From an uncultured Rheinheimera sp. (lineage in GTDB: Bacteria > Pseudomonadota > Gammaproteobacteria > Enterobacterales > Alteromonadaceae): a DNA stretch of 64,000 bases. The notes under the pieces were generated by a model. The model did not search any database. It saw nothing but the letters and a program-made list of their open reading frames with translations, and had not been told where the DNA came from. Of this stretch, positions 45,570 through 54,101 are shown piece by piece; position 1 is the first letter of the stretch; each line of letters begins with the position of its first letter. The position numbers and the translations under genes were made by a program. The stretch is taken from positions 1-64,000 of the forward strand of contig CALTZU010000001.1 of assembly GCA_943913835.1 (NCBI GenBank), in the 5' to 3' direction.

Positions 45570-46904
45570 ATGACTACTTCAGAACTCTCAGTGAGCCAAC
45601 GCAATTCAGTTGTTGCCCGTGCCACAGTGCTTTGCGTCGACGACGAAATCAGCATACTAAAATCACTGCAACGTATGCTGATGGCTGCCGGATTTGATGT
45701 CGTTACGGTAACAGGTGGAGAGCAGGGCCTGTTGTTGCTGGACAAGCAAGAATTTGCGGTCATTATCAGCGACATGCGGATGCCAGGTATGACAGGCGCT
45801 GAGTTTTTGCGATGCGCGGCCGAACGTTGTCCGGATAGTCAGCGATTGTTATTAACGGGATATGCAGATATTGACTCCACTATTATGGCAATCAATCAGG
45901 GCCAAATTCAGCGTTATATTCAAAAACCCTGGCGTAATGAAGAGTTGATCGTTCAGGTCCGTGAGTCCGCTGAAAAGTTTCTGTTGGTAAGACAAAATAA
46001 AGAGCTACAACAAAAACTCAGTGCGCAGAATCATAAGTTAAAAGAGTTGAATCAACAGCTTGAACATCATGTATCAAAACGCACCGGGCAGTTAAGGCAA
46101 GTACTAAAACAATTGGAACAGGAGCACCAGTCCTTACTGGATTTGTTGTTTAACTTTATTAGTGTTAACCCTCATTTAAATGGTCATTTTGCCCAGCATA
46201 TTGCCAGAACCTGCCACTTGCTGTGCTCCCATTTGCAACTGGATCCAAAGGAACAAAAACAAATTGTCATGGCCGGGTTATTGTCTCAGTTAGGTTTGCT
46301 AGGTATGGATACAGAGCTTTACAGTAAAGCTTTTCATAGTCTGGACGGTAATGAGCGTCAGCAGTATTACACTCATCCGGCCATGGCTCAGTTGATGTTA
46401 TTGCCAGCCAGCCATTTGGCTCTGATGTCTGATGCAATTTACCATCAGTACGAGCGTTATAATGGCTCTGGAACTCCGGATCATTTAGTGGGGACAGACA
46501 TACCACTGGGGTCCCGTATTTTGGCTCTTGCCCGCGATTTTTGGCTCATGATTGACAAGCAGGAAGGACAGCAAGACAGTGCTTTTGCCAATGCTATACA
46601 GCAGCTGAAAATGCAGCAGGGTAGTTTTTATGATCCTGTGCTGTTGAATATCCTGTCGGCCTTACCCGTTGAGAAACTGTCCGGGGTAGAACTTATCGCT
46701 TCTCATCATCTTCAACTAACCACAGAACAACTTGAGGCTGGTATGGTGCTGGAGCGCCCTTTATACAATGAAAACAGGATCTTATTGTTGCCACATGGTC
46801 ATGTTTTTACTCGGGCCAGCATAGCTAAATTATGTCAGATTGAATCAAAGCGAGAAAAGAAATGGACACTTTTAGTGTCTGCCGTCAAAGCAACTGCAGA
46901 GTAA
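45570..46904 (+). CDS. Response regulator with HD-GYP-like domain lacking HD metal site
   Basis: This 444-residue RpfG-like protein has a receiver (about 18-135; acceptor Asp68), coiled coil (about 140-195) and a C-terminal HD-GYP-type helical domain. Where active members have LLHDIGK, it has LLSQLGL (about 237-243), and HHERYDGSGYP reads YHQYERYNGSGTP. The metal-binding HD pair is lost, so phosphodiesterase activity is unlikely. It may bind c-di-GMP or proteins. It heads a plus-strand operon with the FIST sensor and kinase. Confidence 0.88.
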   Translation: MTTSELSVSQRNSVVARATVLCVDDEISILKSLQRMLMAAGFDVVTVTGGEQGLLLLDKQEFAVIISDMRMPGMTGAEFLRCAAERCPDSQRLLLTGYADIDSTIMAINQGQIQRYIQKPWRNEELIVQVRESAEKFLLVRQNKELQQKLSAQNHKLKELNQQLEHHVSKRTGQLRQVLKQLEQEHQSLLDLLFNFISVNPHLNGHFAQHIARTCHLLCSHLQLDPKEQKQIVMAGLLSQLGLLGMDTELYSKAFHSLDGNERQQYYTHPAMAQLMLLPASHLALMSDAIYHQYERYNGSGTPDHLVGTDIPLGSRILALARDFWLMIDKQEGQQDSAFANAIQQLKMQQGSFYDPVLLNILSALPVEKLSGVELIASHHLQLTTEQLEAGMVLERPLYNENRILLLPHGHVFTRASIAKLCQIESKREKKWTLLVSAVKATAE

Positions 46905-46910
46905 CAGCTG

Positions 46911-48086
46911 ATGTTTGAAATCAAAACAGCACAAAGTAAAGCCAGTACAGCTGAAGGCATTTGGCAGGATCTGCAGCAGCAATTGACAGGCCAGCAGTTT
47001 CAGTTTGGTTTTGTGATGGGTCATCATAGCCGTGTTCCCTTGCTCCGAGAGTTACCTATGCTAAGTTGTGCGGCGCATTGGATAGGTGGCAGTTCCTGTT
47101 TAGGCGTGATTACGGAACAAGGGGTGTTTTTACAACAGGATAGTTTAGCTGTATTGATGATTCGTGATGACGAAGGACATTATGCCAGTGCCAGTGCTGT
47201 GATAGAGAACCAGGATATAGCAAAAGCCACTCAACAGGCTTTAACGCTAGCATTGCAAAAAGCCGGACGACCTTATCAGGTACCAGAGTTGGTGTGGTGT
47301 ATGCAGCCTCCAGGCACTGAGGAGGCAGTGTTGAGGCAAATTGAAAAGGTATTAGGAAAGAAAGTCCCGGTTTATGGTGGTAGTAGCGCGGACGATGACG
47401 TGTCAGGTTTGTGGGTTCAATACGACGGCCATGCTATTCATCAGCAGGCAGTAGTGATTGCTGTACTTTATCCCTCGGTTGCCATCAGTCATTTTTTCCA
47501 TTCAGGTTATATTCCTACTCAACATAAAGGTATTGTTACTAAGGCTAAGGGACGTTTGCTACAGGAAATTGATGGCCAACCGGCGGTAGATGTTTATAGC
47601 AGTTGGCTCAACAAAAAAATCAGCGCTAATTATATGCAGGAAACCACCTTAACGCCCTTGGGTTCGATCATTGCGCAGGATCAGCTGGATTTGCCTCTGT
47701 ATTTGCTTAGCTTACCTTTAGATTTTCATGATGACGGTACCATAGAACTTTTTGCCGAAGTAGAGCAGGGAACACAACTGTGTTTAATGACAAGTGAAAC
47801 GCCCCGGCTGCTGAGCAGGACCGGGACTATGTGTGATTGTACGCGGTCAATTTTGCCACAACAACGAGTCAGTGGCGGTATTATCATCTTTTGTGGTGCT
47901 TGTTTGCTCAGTATCAAAGAGCAGATGGCATTAGTGCGTGATAATGTTTGTACTTCATTGGATGGTGCGCCATTTTTAATCGCCTTTACTTTTGGTGAGC
48001 AAGGTTATGCCGTAGATCACACCAATAGACATGGTAATTTGATGTACGCTACGGTGTTATTCGGAGAAACTGATGCCGACAGTTGA
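46911..48086 (+). CDS. FIST domain sensor protein
   Basis: This 391-residue cytosolic protein matches FIST-N plus FIST-C: HWIGGSSCLGVITEQGV at the start, VPVYGGSSADDDVSGLW in the middle, then LLSRTGTMCDCTRSILPQQ and a GGIIIFCGACLL segment typical of FIST-C. FIST proteins are predicted small-ligand (possibly amino-acid) sensors that feed signalling pathways. It sits between a receiver protein and a kinase (14-base overlap with the kinase), so it probably modulates that kinase. Confidence 0.87.
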   Translation: MFEIKTAQSKASTAEGIWQDLQQQLTGQQFQFGFVMGHHSRVPLLRELPMLSCAAHWIGGSSCLGVITEQGVFLQQDSLAVLMIRDDEGHYASASAVIENQDIAKATQQALTLALQKAGRPYQVPELVWCMQPPGTEEAVLRQIEKVLGKKVPVYGGSSADDDVSGLWVQYDGHAIHQQAVVIAVLYPSVAISHFFHSGYIPTQHKGIVTKAKGRLLQEIDGQPAVDVYSSWLNKKISANYMQETTLTPLGSIIAQDQLDLPLYLLSLPLDFHDDGTIELFAEVEQGTQLCLMTSETPRLLSRTGTMCDCTRSILPQQRVSGGIIIFCGACLLSIKEQMALVRDNVCTSLDGAPFLIAFTFGEQGYAVDHTNRHGNLMYATVLFGETDADS

Positions 48087-49485
48087 AAAACTCAGGGAAA
48101 AGGTTCTGGAACTGACGTTTGAGCGGGACAATGCATTACTGCACGTCAGACTAAACCAGTTATTGCAAAAAGGCCTGGATGCCATATTAAGTTCGGACAC
48201 ACTGGAAGACACCTTTAGCAAATTTTTCGGCGTGATGGCCGAAGGGATACAGTTTGATTGCGCTGTACTACTAAGGCTCGAACCTGAACATTTTACTGTG
48301 TTAGCCAGACAAAAGGCTCCAGACTGGCCTGAACAGGGAGAGCTTGGCAGTGATGCTTTACAAACAGCTTTATCTGGCCGTCATTCAGTGGCTGTGTTTA
48401 ACTTACTGCTGCTGCCAATCTGGGGTGAGCCGATCAGCAGCTGGTGGCCAGCGATCCATTCAGCGTTGTTACAGCGTATTCAGACCAGGGATCAACAGTT
48501 TCTGTTAATACTGGGCTCGGGTTCAGTCGCAGCTTTTGGACCTTCGGAAGAGAAAATTGCCAGTCAGTTTATAAGCTTTGTTGCAAGTACTATTGCCAGC
48601 GTTGAAAACAGAAAGCTGTATATGGCGTCTCAATCGCTGAAAGAGCGGCAGCAACGTATAGAACAAAGTCTACTACAGTCAGAGAAAATGGCGTCACTTG
48701 GACAGCTCGCCGCCGGGGTCGCTCATGAATTGAATAACCCTATCGGATTTTTGCTCAGCAACATTCATATGTTTCAGACCTATTTGTCTATTTTTAAAAG
48801 TTTGTTGACCAACTACCAGTTGTTGGCAGACAACGGACAAAGTGAGGAGGTCAGGCTGCGTGCCAAAAAAGAATTGGATGAGATTTATCAAAAGGAAGAT
48901 GTTGCCTTTTTACTTGAGGACAGCGATGTGTTAATTGCTGATTCATTGGAAGGAGCCATCAGAGTCAGAGATATAGTGCAAAGCCTGAGACGTTTTTCCC
49001 ATCCTGACACTGATAAAATCGAGTTGGTGGACTTAAACGAAAGTGTCGAATCCACTATAAAAATTATCGGTGGTGAATTTAAACACGCGTTACACCTAAA
49101 AAAACACTTGCACCCCAGCCCTTTGTTTGTCATGGGGAAGTCTAATCAGATAGGTCAGGTTTTTCTGAATATCATGATGAATGCCAGACAGGCGATACAT
49201 CATGACCATGGTGAGTTGCAAATCAGCTCTGGAATGCGCGACGGTGAAGCCTGGGTCGCTATTGAAGACAATGGCTGTGGTATAGAGCCTGCACATATCA
49301 ACAGATTATTTGAACCTTTTTTTACAACTAAAGATGTAGGTCAGGGTACTGGTCTTGGTTTGTCACTCTGTCACAGTATCATGTTGCAACACAGTGGTCA
49401 TATCGAAGTGCAGAGCTCGCTGGGTAGCTTTAGTCGTTTTATCTTGTATTTCCCGTTAGCAGGACCTATGGAGCATCAGGATTAA
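48073..49485 (+). CDS. Cytosolic histidine kinase downstream of FIST
   Basis: This 470-residue soluble kinase has an N-terminal coiled coil and GAF-like region (about 30-190), H-box GVAHELNNPIG (about 215-225), N-box region, and HATPase motifs VAIEDNGCGI and [11 protein letters not shown]. No transmembrane segment is found, so it must sense a cytosolic signal or the adjacent FIST protein. It overlaps the FIST gene by 14 bases. It ends tail-to-tail with a second, similar kinase (20-base overlap). Confidence 0.92.
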   Translation: MPTVEKLREKVLELTFERDNALLHVRLNQLLQKGLDAILSSDTLEDTFSKFFGVMAEGIQFDCAVLLRLEPEHFTVLARQKAPDWPEQGELGSDALQTALSGRHSVAVFNLLLLPIWGEPISSWWPAIHSALLQRIQTRDQQFLLILGSGSVAAFGPSEEKIASQFISFVASTIASVENRKLYMASQSLKERQQRIEQSLLQSEKMASLGQLAAGVAHELNNPIGFLLSNIHMFQTYLSIFKSLLTNYQLLADNGQSEEVRLRAKKELDEIYQKEDVAFLLEDSDVLIADSLEGAIRVRDIVQSLRRFSHPDTDKIELVDLNESVESTIKIIGGEFKHALHLKKHLHPSPLFVMGKSNQIGQVFLNIMMNARQAIHHDHGELQISSGMRDGEAWVAIEDNGCGIEPAHINRLFEPFFTTKDVGQGTGLGLSLCHSIMLQHSGHIEVQSSLGSFSRFILYFPLAGPMEHQD

Positions 49486-50764
49486 CTTCTGGAGCTTTTC
49501 GCAGGGGTAAAGTAATTATGAATTCTGCGCCCTGACCAGGAGGAGAGCTGACACTGAGTTTACCCTGATGCTTCTGAATAATGCTGTAAGACAAAGAGAG
49601 TCCAAGCCCTGTCCCTGTGCCTACCGCTTTAGTGGTAAAAAACGGGTCAAAAATTTTTTTCAGATGCGCAGGGGCTATGCCTGTACCTGTGTCTCTGACG
49701 CTAATTCTGGCTACCTCAGCTTCAGCAGTGATGCTGATATAAATTTCACCAGGTCGCTCCATAGCCTGAGCGGCGTTAAGCAATAAGTTCATAAAAACCT
49801 GATTAATTTGCATCGACTGGCAATAGACCAAAGGCATGTCTTGCTGATAATCCTTATGCACAGTCGCCTTGTATTTCAACTCATTGTTGATGATCCTCAA
49901 TGTGCTTTCCATGCCATCGATCAGGTTAGTTTCTTTCCATTCGGAACTATCTACATGAGAAAATTCTCTCAGGCTTTTGACAATAGACATCACCCGGCCT
50001 GAACCTTCCAACGATTCAGCTATCAAGTCAGGCATATCTTGTAACAGAAAATTCAGGTTATGTTGATTCTGATAGCTTTGATACTTGGCTTTGAGTTCGG
50101 TTGAAGGGTGCTGCAATAACAGCTTGCCTGCAAAGTCCAGTGCATCGACTAAGGTTCGGCAATAATGCTGCAGAGTTTCCAGATTCGAGGATATAAATCC
50201 AATAGGATTATTGATTTCATGAGCCACGCCGGCGGCTAATTGGCCTATTGAGGCCATTTTTTCAGCCTGAAGCAGCTGATTATGTGCTTCTTCCAGTTTA
50301 TCTATTAATTGAGCCTGAGCCCTATGCTCTTCTGCAAGCAGGCTAAGTGCATGTTTAAGATCTTGCGAATAACAGGCAGTGGTCGTCGCGTCCATGATGG
50401 CTAGTAACAAATGACTGATCTGCCCGTTTTCGTTAACTATTGGAACTATCTCCATATTTTGGTACATCAGCTCTTCCTGGCCAGTGACTGGCCTGGTACT
50501 TTTGAACTGAAAAATATGCGGCCGTTGCTCCCAATAGCTGTAACTGGTGTTTTTAAGTATTAGTGTTGAATCCAATTTACGTTTAAGAAATCTGGCCTGC
50601 TCGGGAAAGATTTCTAGTAAATCTTTCCCGACAGTCTGCTCTGCGGGCAGCTGTAAACGCTCTGCAAAAAAATCGTTCCACAGCACGATTCGGTAGTCAG
50701 GCGTCAAAAGGCAAGCGCCTATTGGCAGTTGCCGGATCAATTGTAAGGCCAGTTCATCGTTCAT
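49466..50764 (-). CDS. PAS-domain cytosolic histidine kinase
   Basis: This kinase of about 432 residues has an N-terminal PAS domain ([21 protein letters not shown], about 15-130), coiled coil, H-box [13 protein letters not shown]-box, and ATP-binding motifs RDTGTGIAP and [11 protein letters not shown]. It is closely related in its core to the FIST-linked kinase. The ATG at 50764 has GGAG 6 bases upstream; ATG at 50776 is an alternative. It is the third gene of the CheY-CheC-kinase operon. Confidence 0.92.
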   Translation of the reverse strand: MNDELALQLIRQLPIGACLLTPDYRIVLWNDFFAERLQLPAEQTVGKDLLEIFPEQARFLKRKLDSTLILKNTSYSYWEQRPHIFQFKSTRPVTGQEELMYQNMEIVPIVNENGQISHLLLAIMDATTTACYSQDLKHALSLLAEEHRAQAQLIDKLEEAHNQLLQAEKMASIGQLAAGVAHEINNPIGFISSNLETLQHYCRTLVDALDFAGKLLLQHPSTELKAKYQSYQNQHNLNFLLQDMPDLIAESLEGSGRVMSIVKSLREFSHVDSSEWKETNLIDGMESTLRIINNELKYKATVHKDYQQDMPLVYCQSMQINQVFMNLLLNAAQAMERPGEIYISITAEAEVARISVRDTGTGIAPAHLKKIFDPFFTTKAVGTGTGLGLSLSYSIIQKHQGKLSVSSPPGQGAEFIITLPLRKAPEVNPDAP

Positions 50765-50782
50765 CGGTTGCTCCATCAGTCG

Positions 50783-51364
50783 TTATAGCAGCAGCAGATT
50801 CAAATGTTGTGTTAGTGGCCACAAAGACTCTTGCTTCAGGCAAATCAGGATCCGGGCATAAAAGTTGAACTCCGGGATCTGAAATTGAACTTCCATTAAT
50901 AATGCTTGTTGCCAATTTAGCCTGCCTGCATGAAGTGAAGCCGGGTTAAACAGTACAGGTGCTGCAAGTTGAATTTTAAAGTTAAGCTGAGAGATCAAAC
51001 CATGCAGGCAAGCACCCGCCAGTATATTAGTCAGCTCCAGCTGTAACTCTTGTTTGTCTTGCTCTGCCATAGGAGAATCGTAGTTCATTAGTCTGGCTAT
51101 GGCTTCATTACCTTGCTCTGTCATCAATGCAATCATCTCGCCGTTTAGCTCACCCAGAAAGGATTGCTGTGCAATTTGGTGCGGCGCAGGTTGCAGCAAC
51201 AGTCCAATAAAATGATCACTGCTACTTTGTACTACTGCCGGAATAGACAGTTGTACCTGAGTCTGGATCAGTCTGGCTAGCGCGTCAGCTGCCTGACCCA
51301 TGGAGATATTCAGAACCTCTTGCAAGGCGTCCTGCTGTTCGTCGGACAGAAACTGCCCCTTCAT
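50783..51364 (-). CDS. CheC/CheX-type receiver phosphatase
   Basis: This 193-residue protein has two phosphatase helices with the ExxN pattern: EVLN (Glu16-Asn19) within DALQEVLNISMGQAADALA, and ELTN (Glu110-Asn113) within QLELTNILAGACLHG. This two-motif layout is CheC-like, and CheC dephosphorylates phospho-CheY. It overlaps the CheY-like gene by 4 bases (ATGA), strongly suggesting the two form a phosphorylation/dephosphorylation pair. It is not part of a flagellar cluster. Confidence 0.85.
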   Translation of the reverse strand: MKGQFLSDEQQDALQEVLNISMGQAADALARLIQTQVQLSIPAVVQSSSDHFIGLLLQPAPHQIAQQSFLGELNGEMIALMTEQGNEAIARLMNYDSPMAEQDKQELQLELTNILAGACLHGLISQLNFKIQLAAPVLFNPASLHAGRLNWQQALLMEVQFQIPEFNFYARILICLKQESLWPLTQHLNLLLL

Positions 51365-51726
51365 ATCAGACCTAGCTCTTTTAGTGTTTGCGCCAGCAAG
51401 GCTGGATCCAAAGGTTTCTTCAGGAAACGAAAGGCGCCTAAAGCACTGACCATAGCTTGTGCCTGAGTTTGGATATCTGCACTGATCACTATGACGACAG
51501 CTTTTTCGTGATGTTGCTTTAAATAGGTAAGTACCTGATAACCATCCATTTCTGGCATTTGTAAGTCGAGAAACAGCACTTCTGCCAGGCCATGCTTAAC
51601 CGCGGTGATAGCTTCTTTACCGTTACTGGCTTCACAGATACTGACATCCCACTGTGGAGGTAAGGCTCGACGTATCGTCTTGCGGGATAAAGCGGAGTCG
51701 TCCGCTATAGTGATAGGAATAGGCAT
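51361..51726 (-). CDS. Stand-alone CheY-like response regulator
   Basis: This 121-residue receiver has acidic residues in ITIADDSALSRKTIRR, acceptor Asp in VLFLDLQMPEMDG, Thr/Ser position in VIVISAD, and Lys in FLKKPLDP. It has no output domain. GGAG precedes the ATG at 51726; an in-frame TTG two codons earlier is rejected. It heads an operon with CheC-type phosphatase and PAS kinase, so its phosphorylation is probably controlled by both. Confidence 0.93.
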   Translation of the reverse strand: MPIPITIADDSALSRKTIRRALPPQWDVSICEASNGKEAITAVKHGLAEVLFLDLQMPEMDGYQVLTYLKQHHEKAVVIVISADIQTQAQAMVSALGAFRFLKKPLDPALLAQTLKELGLI

Positions 51727-51841
51727 AAGCAACTCCTTAATCTATTTTTATAAAGTGTAGACTATAGAGTTAAAAAATGAAAATAATGATAAATGCAAGA
51801 TTGGTGATAGCGGATTTAGCTGTATATTTGGTAAAAGTGAT

Positions 51842-51879
51842 AAAAATCACAGCATCCGTGATGAACACTGTGATTTGTC
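51842..51879 (-). terminator. Terminator of the wecA-pyruvyl transferase operon
   Basis: On the minus strand, AAATCACAG pairs with CTGTGATTT (51868-51876 and 51844-51852, 15-base loop), followed by a short T-run. It lies 17 bases after the stop of the pyruvyl transferase gene. Confidence 0.75.
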
Positions 51880-51892
51880 TTTAGAGTGAGGT

Positions 51893-53071
51893 TTAGCGGC
51901 CCAGGTACTTATCCAGAGTTTTATATAAACCCTGCCACATGGTCTGGTTTTTCAGTTTCAGTTTGGCTGCGTTTTCGGCAAGACGAGGAGTGATTTCCTG
52001 TTGTTCTGTCAGCAATTGGCTGACTTTCTGCGTCAGGCTGACTGCAGAGAGTTTTTCCAGGCAATAATCCGCCATACCAAAATCCGACATCATGGCATGG
52101 TACTTGTGGCTCCAACTGGTAGCTATACAAGGTACACCCTGGCTCAATGCATTGATAGCGCCGTGAAAACGTGAACTGATAGTAATAGAGCTTTGACCTA
52201 TAAAGGCTTTCACAGCCAATGGATCTTCTATCTGAATAGTATCGCAAGGTGCTAAGCGGGAAATCTCCTGGCAGAGCTGTTGATCTTCCTTGCCTTCATG
52301 ATTGACCAGTACTACGGCGTAACCTAATTCCACTAACTGATTCGCGGCTGCTGCAAAAGCTTCCACATAGTTGGTACGTTCTGCTTCAGCATTGGCGTGG
52401 TTAAACTTAGACACCACTTTGCTGTTTGGGATCAGAGCTGCGAATTTACCTTCAATCTGTGGTAAAGCGGTGTTGCTGTGGCCTTTTAAACCTACAGTAA
52501 AGTCAGGGGTTAATTTGACTGTATCCGGCAGATTTGCCTCACAGCTTTGTAAATGGCTAAAAGACACAGGATCACGCACGTAAATCAGGGCTGCGCTGTG
52601 AATAATGTCCCGCATCGCTGCTTTACTTTCTTCGCTGCTGAAAGGGCCAAAAGCCTGAGGCATAAACACAAAAGGTTTACCTGCTTCTTTGAAACGTTTC
52701 ACTTCACGGGCGGTATTTTGCAAAAACTTTAAAGGCCACTGATCACCATAAGCAAAACCACTGGCTTCTAAAATGACGTCAACATCACGCTCTGTCACCA
52801 TGCCGTAACGCTTCATCAGATTGCGTAATGAGCCAGGTAATTTGCCAAACCATGGTGTTAAATCCAGAGCTTTGCGGCGGAAAGATACTTTTTGCCAAGC
52901 GCCCAATAAAGCACGTTCACGGTAGGGCAGGTTAGGGCCAGGTGACAATACCAGCTCAGTGTTATTTAAGGTTTTTAGGCCTTGTAAACAGGCCAGCAGC
53001 ATCAGGTAGGCACCTTTATTGCGGAACTGCACCCCTTTAATTTCGACTAATAAGGCTTTTGATTCAGACAT
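51893..53071 (-). CDS. Polysaccharide pyruvyl transferase family protein
   Basis: This 392-residue protein fits the polysaccharide pyruvyl transferase (CsaB-like) family: VQFRNKGAYLMLLACLQGL at the start, FVFMPQAFGPF, ALIYVRDPVSFSHL, and the late ISSRFHGAINALSQGVPCIA segment containing the family His. It should add a pyruvate ketal to a sugar of the exported polysaccharide. It overlaps the nitroreductase by 8 bases, so the two are translated together. It is the last gene of the minus-strand operon. Confidence 0.88.
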   Translation of the reverse strand: MSESKALLVEIKGVQFRNKGAYLMLLACLQGLKTLNNTELVLSPGPNLPYRERALLGAWQKVSFRRKALDLTPWFGKLPGSLRNLMKRYGMVTERDVDVILEASGFAYGDQWPLKFLQNTAREVKRFKEAGKPFVFMPQAFGPFSSEESKAAMRDIIHSAALIYVRDPVSFSHLQSCEANLPDTVKLTPDFTVGLKGHSNTALPQIEGKFAALIPNSKVVSKFNHANAEAERTNYVEAFAAAANQLVELGYAVVLVNHEGKEDQQLCQEISRLAPCDTIQIEDPLAVKAFIGQSSITISSRFHGAINALSQGVPCIATSWSHKYHAMMSDFGMADYCLEKLSAVSLTQKVSQLLTEQQEITPRLAENAAKLKLKNQTMWQGLYKTLDKYLGR

Positions 53072-54101
53072 AAGTTAGTAACTCCGTAGCGGTTTTCTTC
53101 TCGGAGTGAGGGATCAACGCCTGCGGATCAGGGTAACCCACAGCAATCAGCATCACGACTCGTTCGAAAGGTTGTAATTTTAATAAACGGCCAATTTTGG
53201 CTTCGTAGTTTTCAATATCAGGCCAGTTGATTGAGCAAGACGCCAGGCCCATAGTTTCCAGAGCTAACATCAATTGCATATTGGCAAGGCTGGCATCGAT
53301 ATAAATCACATGGCGGTCGCGCTCAAAAGGATAAGCGCTTAAATCACCAACCACAGCAAGCAGCGCAGGGATACCATTAGCATAGCCGACAGTGCCCATG
53401 GGCAGATTCGCCAGCTTATTCAACATTTCGCCTTCTGTGGCTGCAATATAGCGAAATGGCTGACGGTTACAGGCACTAGGTGCCTGAGCTGCGGCTGAAA
53501 CTGCCTGCTCCAGCACTGCTTTAGGTACGTTTTGTGGTAAAAAGGTACGGACAGAACAGCGTTGCTGACAGAGGATTAAGAACTGCTCATAACTGATGTC
53601 TGCTCTTGGTCTTTGTTCATAAGGCGCTGGTGCAGAAGGACGGCCTTGCTCCAGACGTGGCACTATTTGTGCTTTTAAATGAGCAAAAGTTATAGGTTGG
53701 CTGGCTCCCTCTGGCCACTGGGTGACAGAAAAATAGCTATCGATTACATCGTGGCAATATTTTAGCAGCACTAAATCCAGTGCTTGATGGTCGGCCAACA
53801 GGTTTTGTAATGCAGTTAAAGTTTCGTCAATATAATCCAGCGCAAACAAAGATTTGCGCGGCACCATGCTCAAACCTTTTTCAAGGCGATGAATATTACG
53901 ACGCAAAATAACTGTCGCTATGCTGCTGCTCTCTTCGTGCTGGTGGTAATGATATCGGCCCGCAGCCGTGGCATGTTGCTCTCGGCGAAAATGTGGATTA
54001 AAAAATGCGTAATACAAAGTGGCCGCCAAACGGCTTCTGGCAGCGTAGGGTAACAACACCTTGTCCAGTTTTTGCCTGAGTTGTTGCAGTTGTTTTTTCA
54101 T
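53064..54101 (-). CDS. Nitroreductase-family protein with N-terminal extension
   Basis: This 345-residue protein has a C-terminal nitroreductase fold (from about 175; RCSVRTFLPQNVP, QAPSACNRQPFRY, LETMGLASCSINWP, IAVGYPD) able to bind FMN. A long N-terminal extension (about 1-160, helical, including FNPHFRREQHA and NIHRLEKGLSM) is unlike simple nitroreductases. Similar proteins occur beside pyruvyl transferases in polysaccharide loci. The reaction is unknown; a redox modification of a sugar or carrier is possible. Confidence 0.82.
   Translation of the reverse strand: MKKQLQQLRQKLDKVLLPYAARSRLAATLYYAFFNPHFRREQHATAAGRYHYHQHEESSSIATVILRRNIHRLEKGLSMVPRKSLFALDYIDETLTALQNLLADHQALDLVLLKYCHDVIDSYFSVTQWPEGASQPITFAHLKAQIVPRLEQGRPSAPAPYEQRPRADISYEQFLILCQQRCSVRTFLPQNVPKAVLEQAVSAAAQAPSACNRQPFRYIAATEGEMLNKLANLPMGTVGYANGIPALLAVVGDLSAYPFERDRHVIYIDASLANMQLMLALETMGLASCSINWPDIENYEAKIGRLLKLQPFERVVMLIAVGYPDPQALIPHSEKKTATELLTYV

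Noticed and set aside
50783..51726. Part of a flagellar chemotaxis cluster
   Set aside because: CheY and CheC are not accompanied by cheA, cheB, cheR, cheW, mcp or flagellar genes in this window.
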